NCBI RefSeq assembly: GCF_020697055.1
Contig: NZ_JAJFBP010000040.1
Coordinates: 1 to 49,519, forward strand
Length of the DNA: 49,519 bases
Origin: Panacagrimonas sp.
GTDB lineage: Bacteria > Pseudomonadota > Gammaproteobacteria > Nevskiales > Nevskiaceae
Direction: 5' to 3'
A program made the translations under genes and the position numbers. The notes under the pieces were generated by a model that saw only the letters and a list, made by a program, of their open reading frames with translations, had not been told where the DNA came from and did not search any database. Shown here in pieces: positions 23,643 through 31,445 of the stretch. Within the stretch, counting starts at the first letter, position 1; each line of letters begins with the position of its first letter.

Positions 23643-23996
23643 TTGACGATCGGAATCCTGGTGAACGCGGTGTTCTTCTTCGGCATGGGTGTCAGCGCGC
23701 TGATCAGGCCGTCCTCCGTGATCGGGTTCGTGGGGCTGGTTCCGGAGACCGTCGATGCGCGAAACGAGGTGCGCGGGGTCTACGGCGGCTTCGGCATCGC
23801 CGTGGCGGCGCTGCTGGTCTACGCCGCGGACCAGCCGGAATTCCGGTCGGGCGTGCTGCTGGCCGTCGCCGCAGCCTTGCTCGGCATGGCGGCGGGGCGG
23901 TTGTTGGGCCTGTTCGTGGAGCGGCCCGGGCGCTGGCCGTACCTGTTCATGGTGATGGAGAGCGCGTTGGCAGCGCTGCTGCTGTTCTCGATCTAG
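23643..23996 (+). CDS. DUF4345 family membrane protein
   Basis: The start is taken as TTG 23643 after GGGGGACATCAG, a strong ribosome site. It gives 117 residues and four transmembrane helices: LVNAVFFFGMGVSALIRPSS, GGFGIAVAALLVYAA, GVLLAVAAALLGMAAGRLLG and YLFMVMESALAALLLFSI. The block VPETVDARNEVRGVYGGFG is the DUF4345 signature. Function of the family is unknown. Confidence 0.8.
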   Translation: MTIGILVNAVFFFGMGVSALIRPSSVIGFVGLVPETVDARNEVRGVYGGFGIAVAALLVYAADQPEFRSGVLLAVAAALLGMAAGRLLGLFVERPGRWPYLFMVMESALAALLLFSI

Positions 23997-24011
23997 AGGC
24001 GTTGGACCGGC

Positions 24012-24419
24012 ATGGACGCCATCGTCATCCGATTCACCACGACGCGGTTCGACGTGCGCCGGGAGCGGCGTCATCCGATCCATCCCATTCCTGGCGAATC
24101 GCTGCTGCTGTGGCTCGCCGAGCAGCTGCGCGGCACCGTGGCGGTGCCCGCGCCTGAAACCGAGGATTGGGGCTGGTACGTGGACATCGATTGGCACGGG
24201 CGCGCCCACATGCTCGGCGCCAGCGCATCGCCCGACGACGCCGACGAACCTGATCCGACAACGGAGCCGCGCGAATGGATCCTGCAGATCGTCAAGCATC
24301 GAAGCCTGAAGGAGCGCGTGCTCGGCCGCGAGAAGATGCCGCCGGACGACGCCTGCGCCGCGCACCTGCAGCGGCTGCTCGAAGCCGAGCCGGCGTTCGT
24401 CGACGTGCAACGCGACTGA
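24012..24419 (+). CDS. Uncharacterised soluble protein
   Basis: ATG 24012 gives 135 residues: IVIRFTTTRFDVRRERRHPI, GESLLLWLAEQLRGTVAVPA, PETEDWGWYVDIDWHGRAHM and REWILQIVKHRSLKERVLGR. The EDWGWYVDIDW block and C-terminal helix recall small uncharacterised proteins of proteobacteria and integron cassettes, but I cannot name a domain. It has no signal peptide. Confidence 0.6.
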   Translation: MDAIVIRFTTTRFDVRRERRHPIHPIPGESLLLWLAEQLRGTVAVPAPETEDWGWYVDIDWHGRAHMLGASASPDDADEPDPTTEPREWILQIVKHRSLKERVLGREKMPPDDACAAHLQRLLEAEPAFVDVQRD

Positions 24420-24514
24420 GCCGATGAACGCGAACCACCACGCCGCCAGCGCGCGCTGACGCAAAAAGCGCGTACAACGAGCACGGTGCCGATCGAACAT
24501 CCAGGAGACCCGAC

Positions 24515-24913
24515 GTGAAGACGCCCCGATTCGTGGATCCACCCGACGTGCATGGGCCGATGGGCGGCGCCTATTCGCACACCGCCTCGGTGCCGCCCGG
24601 CAGCGAACTCGTCTTCGTCGCCGGGCAGGTGGGGATGCGGCCCGATGGCGCCATCCCGGCGGGTTTTGCCGAGCAGGCCGAAGTGGTCTTCGCGAACCTG
24701 CGCGCGTGCCTGGCCGCGCATGGCGCCGGAATGGATTCGGTGGTCAAGCTCACGACGTACATCGTGACCGGACAGGACGTCGCGACGATGCGCGAGATCC
24801 GCCAGCGCCATTTCGGCGCGCACCGGCCGGCCTCGACGGCGGTGTTCGTGCCGGCGCTGGTCAGCCCGGCCTTGCTGCTCGAGGTCGAAGCCGTCGCGGT
24901 CAAACCGGCCTGA
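24515..24913 (+). CDS. RidA/YjgF-family protein
   Basis: GTG 24515 after CCAGGAGACCCGAC gives 132 residues. Family landmarks are GGAYSHTASVPPGSELVFVA, GQVGMRPDG, FANLRACLAAHGAGMDSVVK, LTTYIVTGQDVATMREIRQR and ALLLEVEAVAVK. RidA proteins are trimeric; the archetype hydrolyses reactive enamines or imines from PLP enzymes. The archetypal catalytic Arg falls in the C-terminal PAR-type motif, here PALVSPALLLEVEA, which lacks it, so this is probably a divergent subgroup without classical deaminase activity. Confidence 0.88.
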   Translation: MKTPRFVDPPDVHGPMGGAYSHTASVPPGSELVFVAGQVGMRPDGAIPAGFAEQAEVVFANLRACLAAHGAGMDSVVKLTTYIVTGQDVATMREIRQRHFGAHRPASTAVFVPALVSPALLLEVEAVAVKPA

Positions 24914-24923
24914 TCGACGCACG

Positions 24924-25631
24924 ATGGGCTACTGGCAGAACACCACGTATCTGAAGCATGGCGACGTCGAGGTCGTGACGCTGGCGATCGACCGGGTGTT
25001 CGCGCGCGAAGGCATGCGCCCGGCGGCCGATCCGCCGCAGCGCACGCGCATGCGCGTCGAGCCGCTGCAGTACGACGGCGCGCTGGACAACGACCTGTGG
25101 GGACTGGCGGTGTTCCCCGGGGTGACCGGCTGGTCGGTGATCAAGAGCGCACCGCTCGAGCTGCTCGCCGAGCGGCCCGCCGCCAACGAGCGCATGCGCC
25201 TGGCCGAGATCTGCGAGCAGCTGAGGACCACCGCGTTCCAGGTCAACGTGTACGACGGCAGCGAGGCGGTACTGGTGGAGGTGTCGGCCGACGGCGAGGT
25301 GCTGCTGTCGGGCTTCAACGCACAGAGTCCCGATCCGATGCACTGGAACGGCATGCCCGTCACCGAGGAACGCATCCGGCCGATGTTCGAGATCCACGCG
25401 TTGGAACATCTTCTCGGTGGTGCGGTGGGCGAGGATCTGGCGCGCGCGGCGGCCGACCAGATCGGCGGCGCCAACGCCGAATACTGCGACAACCTGGTGT
25501 CGGTCGACACGCTGATCTGCCACAAGCCGTTCACCGCGCCGGGCGGACTGGCCGTCTACTATCGCTGGAGCGGTCCGAGCCGCCAGCGCCACCAACCCAG
25601 CGACAGCTACGACCAGTGGCGCACGCGCTAG
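24924..25631 (+). CDS. Uncharacterised soluble protein
   Basis: ATG 24924 gives 235 residues: GYWQNTTYLKHGDVEVVTLA, YDGALDNDLWGLAVFPGVTG, EICEQLRTTAFQVNVYDGSE and AEYCDNLVSVDTLICHKPFT. It has no signal or membrane part. The pattern resembles SMI1/KNR4- or SUKH-like immunity-type proteins in length and in the Trp-rich WSVIKSAP block, but this is a weak resemblance. It follows the RidA gene by ten bases. Confidence 0.6.
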   Translation: MGYWQNTTYLKHGDVEVVTLAIDRVFAREGMRPAADPPQRTRMRVEPLQYDGALDNDLWGLAVFPGVTGWSVIKSAPLELLAERPAANERMRLAEICEQLRTTAFQVNVYDGSEAVLVEVSADGEVLLSGFNAQSPDPMHWNGMPVTEERIRPMFEIHALEHLLGGAVGEDLARAAADQIGGANAEYCDNLVSVDTLICHKPFTAPGGLAVYYRWSGPSRQRHQPSDSYDQWRTR

Positions 25632-25657
25632 GCCAGGACGATGAACGAGACGGGACA

Positions 25658-25867
25658 GTGGACGAGGTCGAACGCGGCATCGAGCGGCGCATCGTGAGCT
25701 TCCACCAGGACGAGGAGCGGCACTGGGTGGCGCATCTGGAATGCGGCCACGACCAGCACGTGCGCCACGATCCGCCGTGGAAGCTGCGTCCATGGGTCGT
25801 CACCCCCGAAGGTCGCGCCGCGCAGCTGGGCACGACGCTGCGCTGCGTCAAGTGCGAGGTCGCGTGA
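25658..25867 (+). CDS. DUF3565 protein
   Basis: GTG 25658 gives 69 residues: IERRIVSFHQDEERHWVAHL, ECGHDQHVRHDPPWKLRPWV and LGTTLRCVKCEVA. These are the DUF3565 landmarks, with His and Cys residues suited to metal binding (CGHxQHVRH, CVKC). Function unknown. Its TGA overlaps the next ATG (ATGA at 25864-25867 region), so it is coupled to the lipoprotein gene. The upstream open frame (from 25097) is a shadow of the preceding gene. Confidence 0.85.
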   Translation: MDEVERGIERRIVSFHQDEERHWVAHLECGHDQHVRHDPPWKLRPWVVTPEGRAAQLGTTLRCVKCEVA

Positions 25868-26280
25868 TGAGCACGAAGCCGGTCGCGATGGTGGCGGTGC
25901 TGCTGCTGTCGATCGCGCTGGGCGGATGCGCATCGCTGGGCGCGTGCCGCAGCGGAGAACGAACCCTGATCCACGACACGCTGTATTTCGGAACCGGCAA
26001 GCCGGGCGGCGGCGTGGTCACCGACGATGAATGGACGCGGTTCGTCGAGACGATCATCACGCCGCGCTTCCCGCAGGGGCTGACGGTGTCGCAGGTCTCC
26101 GGACAGTGGCAGGGCGCCGACGGCACGATCGTGCGCGAAGCCACGCACGTGCTGACGCTGGTGCATCCCGACGATGCGGTCAGCGAAGACCGCGTGGTCG
26201 AGGTCGCGCGCACCTACAAGACGCTGTTCCAGCAGGAAGCGGTGATGCGGGTCAGCGATCGGGTGTGCGTTTCGTTGTAG
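25867..26280 (+). CDS. DUF3574 family lipoprotein
   Basis: ATG 25867 overlaps the DUF3565 stop and gives 137 residues. A signal with lipobox SIALGGC predicts an anchored lipoprotein. The mature part has DTLYFGTGKPGGGVVTDDEW, FVETIITPRFPQGLTVSQVS, GQWQGADGTIVREATHVLTL and a Val/Arg-rich C-terminus, all characteristic of DUF3574. Function unknown. Confidence 0.85.
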   Translation: MSTKPVAMVAVLLLSIALGGCASLGACRSGERTLIHDTLYFGTGKPGGGVVTDDEWTRFVETIITPRFPQGLTVSQVSGQWQGADGTIVREATHVLTLVHPDDAVSEDRVVEVARTYKTLFQQEAVMRVSDRVCVSL

Positions 26281-26287
26281 AGGAGGG

Positions 26288-26309
26288 TCCCGGGCTTCAC
26301 CCGGGCTAC
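26288..26309. repeat. Short GC hairpin repeat, copy 1
   Basis: Two CCCGGG blocks five bases apart (26289-26294, 26300-26305) followed by CTAC form a small hairpin. A second copy lies at 47585-47607. This CCCGGG-CTTCr-CCCGGG-CTAC element is a familiar intergenic repeat of Xanthomonadales-like genomes. Confidence 0.7.
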
Positions 26310-26342
26310 GGTTTCGGGCGATTCGGCACCTGAGGTCCGGTG

Positions 26343-26480
26343 ATGAACGTCGTCACGTTGGGGCTTTGCCCGCTGATTTTCACCGCGGCACACGCAACGG
26401 GTGCGGAACTCGGACCCCGGGGATTCGGGATCGTCCTCGTGGCCGGCGGTGCGCTTGCCGCGATCCCCGGGCCCCCTTAA
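26343..26480 (+). CDS. Possible small membrane protein (45 residues)
   Basis: ATG 26343, after GAGGTCCGGTG, opens a frame to TAA 26478-26480. The product begins MNVVTLGLCPLIFTAAHATG, signal-like, and continues with a hydrophobic FGIVLVAGGALAAIPG. Composition, ribosome site and position in a 283-base gap support it; no homologue is known to me. It could equally be chance. Confidence 0.35.
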   Translation: MNVVTLGLCPLIFTAAHATGAELGPRGFGIVLVAGGALAAIPGPP

Positions 26481-26563
26481 GCACGCGCCCTGATGCACGA
26501 CACCCGCGATGACCCGGCACAGTCCAACGTCATCGCATTGCGTTCATCGATCGGAGAAACCCC

Positions 26564-28036
26564 GTGTCCCAAGTTGCTGCCCGCCGTCCACTGCGTTTCG
26601 TGATCCTCGGCGCCGGCATGTCGGGGATCCTCGCGGCCATTCGGCTGCGCAAGGAGGGCCACACCGACATCACGATCTACGAGAAGGCGGACCGGCTCGG
26701 CGGCACGTGGCGCGAGAACACCTATCCGGGCATCGCGTGCGACGTGCCGGCGCATCTCTACACGTATTCGTTCGAACCCAACCCCGGCTGGTCGCGGATG
26801 CTCGCGCCGGGTCCCGAGATCCAGGATTACTTCGAGCGCACGACGGATCGATACGGCGTGCGCCCGCTGATCCGCTTCGGCGAAGAGGTCACCTCGTGCG
26901 TCTTCGACGACAGCCGCTGGACGCTCGAAACCGCCGGGGGAACCCGGGACCAGGCCGACGTGGTCATCGCCGCGACTGGCGTGCTGCACCATCCGCGCAT
27001 TCCCCAGCTGCCGGGGCTCGAGACGTTCGAAGGCGCGTTCTTCCACAGCGCGCGATGGGATCACGGCGTGCCGCTCGACGGCCGGCGCGTCGGCGTCATC
27101 GGCACCGGTTCCACCGCGATCCAGATCACTTCGGCGCTGTCGCGGCGCGTGGCGAAGTACTGCCTGTTCCAGCGCACGGCGCAGTGGGTCTTCCCGATGG
27201 AGAACCCGTACTACACCGACGAGGAGAAGGCGCGCTTCGGCAGCGATCCGGCCTGCGTCGAGCAGACGCGCGAAAAGCTCAACACGATGATGATCGAGGG
27301 CATCGCCAACGCGGTGATCGACGCCGACTCGCCGGCGATGAAGGCGATCGAGGACGCCTGCCTGCAGAACCTCGAGCAGAACGTGCGCGACCCGGTGCTC
27401 AAGGAGAAGCTGCGGCCTAACTACCGCGCCGGCTGCAAGCGCCTGATCATCTCGCCCGATTTCTACGACGCGATCCAGCAGCCGTCGGCCGAGGTCGTGA
27501 CCGAAGGCATCGCGCGCATCGAGCCCAGGGGCGTGCGCACCGAGGACGGGCGGCTGCACGAACTCGACGTGCTGATCGCGGCCACCGGGTTCCACGCCGA
27601 TCGCTTCGTGCGGCCCACCGTCGTGCGCGGCCGCAACGGGCTGGATCTCGACCACGCGTGGGCGGCCAAGCCCACGGCCTACCTGTCGGTCGCGATCCCG
27701 GGTTTTCCCAACCTGTTCCTGCTCAACGGCCCCAACGGGCCGGTCGGCAACTTCTCGCTGATCCAGGTGGCCGAGTTCCAGCTCGACTACATCCTGCAGC
27801 TGGTCGAGCGGTTGCGTGACGGCAGCCGCCGCGAGATCCGCGTGAAGCCCGACGTCGCCGCCGCCTACGAGGCGCGGCGCGTGGAAGCGGCCAAAAAAAG
27901 CATCTGGTCGACCGGCTGCAACAGCTGGTACCTCGATGCGCAGGGCGTGCCGGCGAGCTGGCCGTGGACGTTCGCGAAGTACGCCGAGACGATGGCCCGG
28001 CCGGAGATGTCGGCGTTCGAGGAAGAGGCGCGCTGA
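26564..28036 (+). CDS. Baeyer-Villiger (flavin-containing) monooxygenase
   Basis: GTG 26564 after CGGAGAAACCCC gives 490 residues. FAD-binding Rossmann motif GAGMSG is at 16-21 and the NADPH Rossmann GVIGTGSTAIQ at about 177. Between them lies FEGAFFHSARWD (155-166), which fits the type I Baeyer-Villiger fingerprint FxGxxxHxxxW(P/D) exactly. Late motif DVLIAATGFHAD is also present. The enzyme inserts one O2-derived oxygen next to a ketone carbonyl, giving an ester or lactone, using NADPH. It faces the minus-strand catabolic operon, and its end is 130 bases from that operon's end. It is a plausible step in breaking down a cyclic or branched ketone made by the SDR enzymes. Confidence 0.93.
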   Translation: MSQVAARRPLRFVILGAGMSGILAAIRLRKEGHTDITIYEKADRLGGTWRENTYPGIACDVPAHLYTYSFEPNPGWSRMLAPGPEIQDYFERTTDRYGVRPLIRFGEEVTSCVFDDSRWTLETAGGTRDQADVVIAATGVLHHPRIPQLPGLETFEGAFFHSARWDHGVPLDGRRVGVIGTGSTAIQITSALSRRVAKYCLFQRTAQWVFPMENPYYTDEEKARFGSDPACVEQTREKLNTMMIEGIANAVIDADSPAMKAIEDACLQNLEQNVRDPVLKEKLRPNYRAGCKRLIISPDFYDAIQQPSAEVVTEGIARIEPRGVRTEDGRLHELDVLIAATGFHADRFVRPTVVRGRNGLDLDHAWAAKPTAYLSVAIPGFPNLFLLNGPNGPVGNFSLIQVAEFQLDYILQLVERLRDGSRREIRVKPDVAAAYEARRVEAAKKSIWSTGCNSWYLDAQGVPASWPWTFAKYAETMARPEMSAFEEEAR

Positions 28037-28068
28037 GGGCTGCCTTGGGATCGAGTAGAAAGACATTT

Positions 28069-28155
28069 CAACGCAAAGGTCGCAAAGAAAAAGCTGCTGC
28101 GTTGATGCGGTTCCCTTTGCGTCCTCTGCGTCCTTTCCGTTCGATCGTTTTTTTG
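28069..28155. repeat. Long imperfect inverted repeat, copy 1 (intergenic element)
   Basis: The left arm CAACGCAAAGGTCGCAAAG (28069-28087) is complementary, with mismatches, to the right arm CCTTTGCGTCCTCTGCG and following bases (to 28141). A run of seven T follows at 28148-28154. It sits between two convergent genes and recurs at 48716-48783 in the same kind of position. It may act as a bidirectional terminator and belongs to a known style of CGCAAAGG intergenic repeats. Confidence 0.65.
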
Positions 28156-28165
28156 ACGCGCCATC

Positions 28166-28624
28166 TCACCCGCACCCCGGACTGCCCAGTCCGCCGGGGC
28201 TGACCTTGCCGATCGCGCCTTCGAGGCCGGGCCAGCGCGTCGGCTCGAGGTAGGTGCGGTCCCGCACGATGCGCCCGTCGCGCACCGTCAGCAGCGAGCA
28301 GAACGGCGAGTAGAAATCGGGCTGCGCCAGATCGAGCACCACCGCCTCGACCACGGCGGTGTCGTCGCCGATGAACTGCACGCGATCGATCCGGAAGCGC
28401 CGGGTCGGGCAGGCGCCGAACACGCCGCGGCACACGTCGAGCAGCTGCGCATGGCCGCGCGTCTCGGCCATGTTGAAGCACAGGTGCGCATCCGGTGCGT
28501 AGCACTCGGTCACGAGGCGCTCGACGTCGGTGTTGTAGGTGTGTTCCCAGTGCCGGACCAGTTCGAGCACGCGGCGCTGGGCGTCGTTGGCGGGGTGGCC
28601 GATGCGGCTCGTCTCGGTGCTCAT
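28166..28624 (-). CDS. NTF2-like/SnoaL-type protein
   Basis: ATG at 28624 after GAGGAGTCCGCGC gives 152 residues; longer starts are not supported. The NTF2 fold is seen in VLELVRHWEHTYNTDVERLV, TECYAPDAHLCFNMAETRGH, AQLLDVCRGVFG, RRFRIDRVQFIGDDTAVVEA and SLLTVRDGRIVRDRTYLEPT. Such proteins are ketosteroid-isomerase-like: isomerases, dehydratases or ligand binders. It is the last gene of the minus-strand catabolic operon, 102 bases after the cupin gene, so it may act on an intermediate. Confidence 0.85.
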   Translation of the reverse strand: MSTETSRIGHPANDAQRRVLELVRHWEHTYNTDVERLVTECYAPDAHLCFNMAETRGHAQLLDVCRGVFGACPTRRFRIDRVQFIGDDTAVVEAVVLDLAQPDFYSPFCSLLTVRDGRIVRDRTYLEPTRWPGLEGAIGKVSPGGLGSPGCG

Positions 28625-28726
28625 GCGCGGACTCCTCGGTTCACGACGATCGAGTTTGCGTGGTGCCGGGCCGGATGCGATGCCCACCGATCGGGGGAGG
28701 GCGCCGCGCCCAACGCGGGGAGAAGG

Positions 28727-29119
28727 TCAACGGATCGACCAGCGCTCCGCGTCGAAGTCGTCCGGCAGCTTCAGGAACATCAGCAGGCAGTGCTCCGCGC
28801 CCAGGCGCGTGCGATGGCCCTGGCCCTGACGGTCATCGGCCATGAACAGATCACCCCTGGCGAAGCGGCGGATGGCGCCGTCGGTGGTCTCGACCTCGAG
28901 GCTGCCGGTCATGACGATCACCAGCTGACGGCTCGGCGCCACGTGCCAGTCCTGGTCGAGCCGCGCCGGCAGATCGGCGATGACGCCGGTGCAGCCGATC
29001 GCCTCGCTGAGGTGGTAGGTGTTTCCGAACTCGTCGGTGAACGGCACCGACAGCGGGATGTCGATGTCGACGAAGCGGGAGCCGCCGTCCGGCGTGGTGA
29101 TGAACCGCGTGATCTTCAT
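28727..29119 (-). CDS. Cupin-domain protein
   Basis: ATG at 29119 after GCAGGGAACATC gives 130 residues. The C-terminal half is a small cupin barrel: WHVAPSRQLVIVMTGSLEVE, TTDGAIRRFARGDLFMADDR and GHRTRLGAEHCLLMFLKLPD. The first-motif histidines are partly preserved (WHVAPSRQ, GQGHRT), so metal binding is uncertain. It follows the SDR gene by 28 bases in the operon. It may be an isomerase, dioxygenase-like enzyme or sensor. Confidence 0.85.
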   Translation of the reverse strand: MKITRFITTPDGGSRFVDIDIPLSVPFTDEFGNTYHLSEAIGCTGVIADLPARLDQDWHVAPSRQLVIVMTGSLEVETTDGAIRRFARGDLFMADDRQGQGHRTRLGAEHCLLMFLKLPDDFDAERWSIR

Positions 29120-29147
29120 GATGTTCCCTGCGCCCCGGTTGGGCCGT

Positions 29148-29918
29148 TCATTGCGCGGTGAAGCCGCCGTCGATGACGAGCTCCGAACCGGTCACGAACC
29201 TGGATTCATCGCTCGCCAGGTAGAGCACGCCGTACGCGATGTCGATCGGCTCGCCGAGCGTGCCCATCGGATGCAGGCGCGCGACCGTTTCGCGGCTCTT
29301 GTCGATGTCGCCGCCGAGTTCCTGCAGGAACGTCTCGACCATCGGCGTCCAGATCGAGCCGGGATGGACCGAGTTGACCCGAATCTTCAGGCCGCGCCGC
29401 GCGCAGTGCAGCGCGGCCGACTTGGTGAACAGCCGCACGCCGCCCTTGCTGGCGTTGTAGGCCGCGAGCTTCGGATCCCCGACCAGCCCTTCGATCGACG
29501 AGATGTTGACGATCGACGCGTTGCGGCCGGTCATCACCGGGATGCAGGTCCGGGTCCCCATGAACACCGCGTCCAGGTTGACCGACATCATCCGCCGCCA
29601 GTCCTCCATCGAGGTCTCGACCACGTTCTTCACGAACGAGATGCCGGCGTTGTTGACCAGGATGTCGAGTCCGTCGAAGCGCGCCAGGACCGCGTCGACG
29701 ACGGCCGGCCAGGACGACTCCTGCGCCACGTCCTGGAGGAAGAATTCGGCCTGCCCGCCGTCGATGCGGATCGACTCGACGACGGCGCGACCTTTGGCCT
29801 CGTCGACATCGCTGATCATCACCCCGGCGCCTTCGCGCGCGAGCAGCCTCGCGCAGGCCTCGCCGATGCCCTTGGCGGCACCGGTGACCAGCGCGATCTT
29901 TCCTTTCACACGTCCCAT
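29148..29918 (-). CDS. SDR-family NAD(P)-dependent oxidoreductase
   Basis: ATG at 29918 (MGRVKGKIALVTGAAKGIGE) gives 256 residues. Coenzyme motif TGAAKGIG, NNAGIS, catalytic Ser in IVNISSIEG and YNASK are intact. The C-terminal VTGSELVIDGGFTAQ is the classical SDR end. Asp in VMISDVDE after strand 2 suggests NAD(H) preference. It belongs to the minus-strand operon and probably oxidises a secondary alcohol, for example a 3-hydroxyacyl-CoA or ring hydroxyl. The upstream extension to 30029 overlaps the preceding gene and is rejected. Confidence 0.92.
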   Translation of the reverse strand: MGRVKGKIALVTGAAKGIGEACARLLAREGAGVMISDVDEAKGRAVVESIRIDGGQAEFFLQDVAQESSWPAVVDAVLARFDGLDILVNNAGISFVKNVVETSMEDWRRMMSVNLDAVFMGTRTCIPVMTGRNASIVNISSIEGLVGDPKLAAYNASKGGVRLFTKSAALHCARRGLKIRVNSVHPGSIWTPMVETFLQELGGDIDKSRETVARLHPMGTLGEPIDIAYGVLYLASDESRFVTGSELVIDGGFTAQ

Positions 29919-29949
29919 CACCGACCTCGCCTGTAGCGGGTGTGCAGCA

Positions 29950-30759
29950 TCAATCAGACGACGAGGACGACCCGAGGAAGGCCCGCGACGCCGCCGAGGT
30001 ATAGCTCTTCTCCGCCGTGAACCCGCCATCGACCGGCAGCGTGACGCCGGTGACGAAGTGCGACTGCGGCGAGCACAGGAACAGCACGGCGTTGGCGATG
30101 TCGGTCGACGTGCCGCGCGAATGCAGCGGCACCGCGTGCTGGATGCCCGCCAGGAAACCTTCGTCGTCGAAATAGCGCTCGGTCAGCGGCGTGCGGATCA
30201 CGCCCGGCGCCACGGCGTTGACCCGGATGCCGTGCGCGGACAGTTCGGCCGCGAGATTCTTCGTCAGCCCGATCAGGCCGTGTTTCGATGCGCAATACGC
30301 CGGACGGTTGCGCACGCCGATCAACGCGGCCACCGAGGCGATGTTGACGATCGCACCTTCGATCCCGTGACGGCGCATGTTCTTCGCCGCCTCGCGCGCG
30401 CAGTAGAACGGCCCGCTGAGGTTGATCGCGATGGTCCGGTCCCATTCCTCGGGCTCGAGTTCCAGCGCGCTCCGGATTTCGCGCACGCCGGCGTTGTTCA
30501 CCAGGATGTCGACGCCGCCAGCGGCCTGCTCGATCTGCGTGAACGCCGCGCGTACCTGCTCCGACGATGCGACGTCGGCCGCGATCGCCAGCACGTCCTC
30601 GACGCCGGACTCGGCGAGCGCGGCGCGCGCCAGCTGCGCGTGCTCGGCGCTCGCGTCGAGCGCGACGATCCGCGCACCGTGCGCGGCGAGCACCCGGCAG
30701 ATCTCCAGCCCGATGCCGCGTGAGGCGCCCGTTACGACGGCGGTTTTTCCGGCGACCAT
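29950..30759 (-). CDS. SDR-family NAD(P)-dependent oxidoreductase
   Basis: ATG at 30759 after GAAAGGAGCCGCC gives 269 residues. TGASRGIG, NNAGVR, catalytic Ser in IVNIASVAA and YCASK are all present; VTLPVDGGFTAE closes the domain. Asp in IVALDASAE suggests NAD(H). A Ser-rich tail (FLGSSSSSD) is unusual but short. It lies between the TetR gene (19-base gap) and the other SDR gene (31-base gap). Two SDRs in series suggest oxidation of two hydroxyl groups or of both hydroxyacyl and ring alcohol. Confidence 0.92.
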   Translation of the reverse strand: MVAGKTAVVTGASRGIGLEICRVLAAHGARIVALDASAEHAQLARAALAESGVEDVLAIAADVASSEQVRAAFTQIEQAAGGVDILVNNAGVREIRSALELEPEEWDRTIAINLSGPFYCAREAAKNMRRHGIEGAIVNIASVAALIGVRNRPAYCASKHGLIGLTKNLAAELSAHGIRVNAVAPGVIRTPLTERYFDDEGFLAGIQHAVPLHSRGTSTDIANAVLFLCSPQSHFVTGVTLPVDGGFTAEKSYTSAASRAFLGSSSSSD

Positions 30760-30778
30760 GGCGGCTCCTTTCGGTGGT

Positions 30779-31399
30779 TCAGCGCCTGAGATTGGCGACG
30801 AATTCCCGCGCGATGTCGGAAGGACCCAGCGGTCCGCCGGCGTCATACCAGCGCGTGCTCCAGTTCAGGCTGCCGAGCAGCTGCAGGCGGAACATGCGTG
30901 ATCGTTTCGCACTGCCCAGCTCCAGTGCGGCGACGAGATCGCGAAAGATCGTCTCGTAGCGCTGTCGCGCCTTGACCAGCGTCTGCACCAGCTTCCTGGG
31001 CTCGGACGGGATGTCCATCGGCAGAATGCCGGCGTGGGGTTTGCCGTTGACCAGCGCGTCGATGTGCACGGCGCAGGCGATTTCCAGGCGCTTCCAGGGG
31101 TCTTCGACACCGTCGATCGCGTCGCAAACGGCCTGCGTGATGTAGTCGATGCCACGCTCGTAGAGCTCGATGATCAGCTTCTCCTTGGACGAGAAGTGAT
31201 GATAGATCGAGCCGGGCAGCAGGCCTTGCGCCGCCGCGATGTCGCGGATCGTCGTTCCGGCGTATCCCTCGGTGACGTAGATCCTGGCGGTGGCGCTCAG
31301 GATCGATTCGCGCGTCACCGGCGTCTTGCGGCCCTGGCCGCGACCCGTCGAATCGCGGACGCGGGAGCTGCGGGCGGGACGAGGACCTGCGCTCGGCAT
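30779..31399 (-). CDS. TetR-family transcriptional regulator
   Basis: ATG at 31399 gives 206 residues. The N-terminal HTH reads VTRESILSATARIYVTEGYA, GTTIRDIAAAQGLLPGSIYH and HFSSKEKLIIELYERGIDYI, the standard TetR pattern. The C-terminal part is the helical ligand-binding domain, resembling regulators of fatty-acid or steroid catabolism that sense acyl-CoAs. It is inside the operon, between the acyl-CoA dehydrogenase and SDR genes. It is the obvious candidate to bind the palindrome at 37087-37102 and perhaps the one at 31432-31445. Confidence 0.93.
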   Translation of the reverse strand: MPSAGPRPARSSRVRDSTGRGQGRKTPVTRESILSATARIYVTEGYAGTTIRDIAAAQGLLPGSIYHHFSSKEKLIIELYERGIDYITQAVCDAIDGVEDPWKRLEIACAVHIDALVNGKPHAGILPMDIPSEPRKLVQTLVKARQRYETIFRDLVAALELGSAKRSRMFRLQLLGSLNWSTRWYDAGGPLGPSDIAREFVANLRR

Positions 31400-31431
31400 G
31401 GGGTTTCCGGTGTTCCGGTCGTGGGCGTCGA

Positions 31432-31445
31432 CTGTAGCGCTACAG
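31432..31445. promoter_or_regulatory. Perfect 14-base palindrome before the TetR gene
   Basis: CTGTAGCGCTACAG overlaps the stop codon of the acyl-CoA dehydrogenase gene and lies 33 bases upstream of the TetR start. It could be an internal operator, a protein-binding site or a small hairpin. It differs from the palindrome at 37087. Confidence 0.4.

Noticed and set aside
28451..29936. Long plus-strand frames opposite the SDR, cupin and NTF2-like genes
   Set aside because: Arg/His/Asp-rich shadow composition; the minus-strand genes carry complete family motifs.
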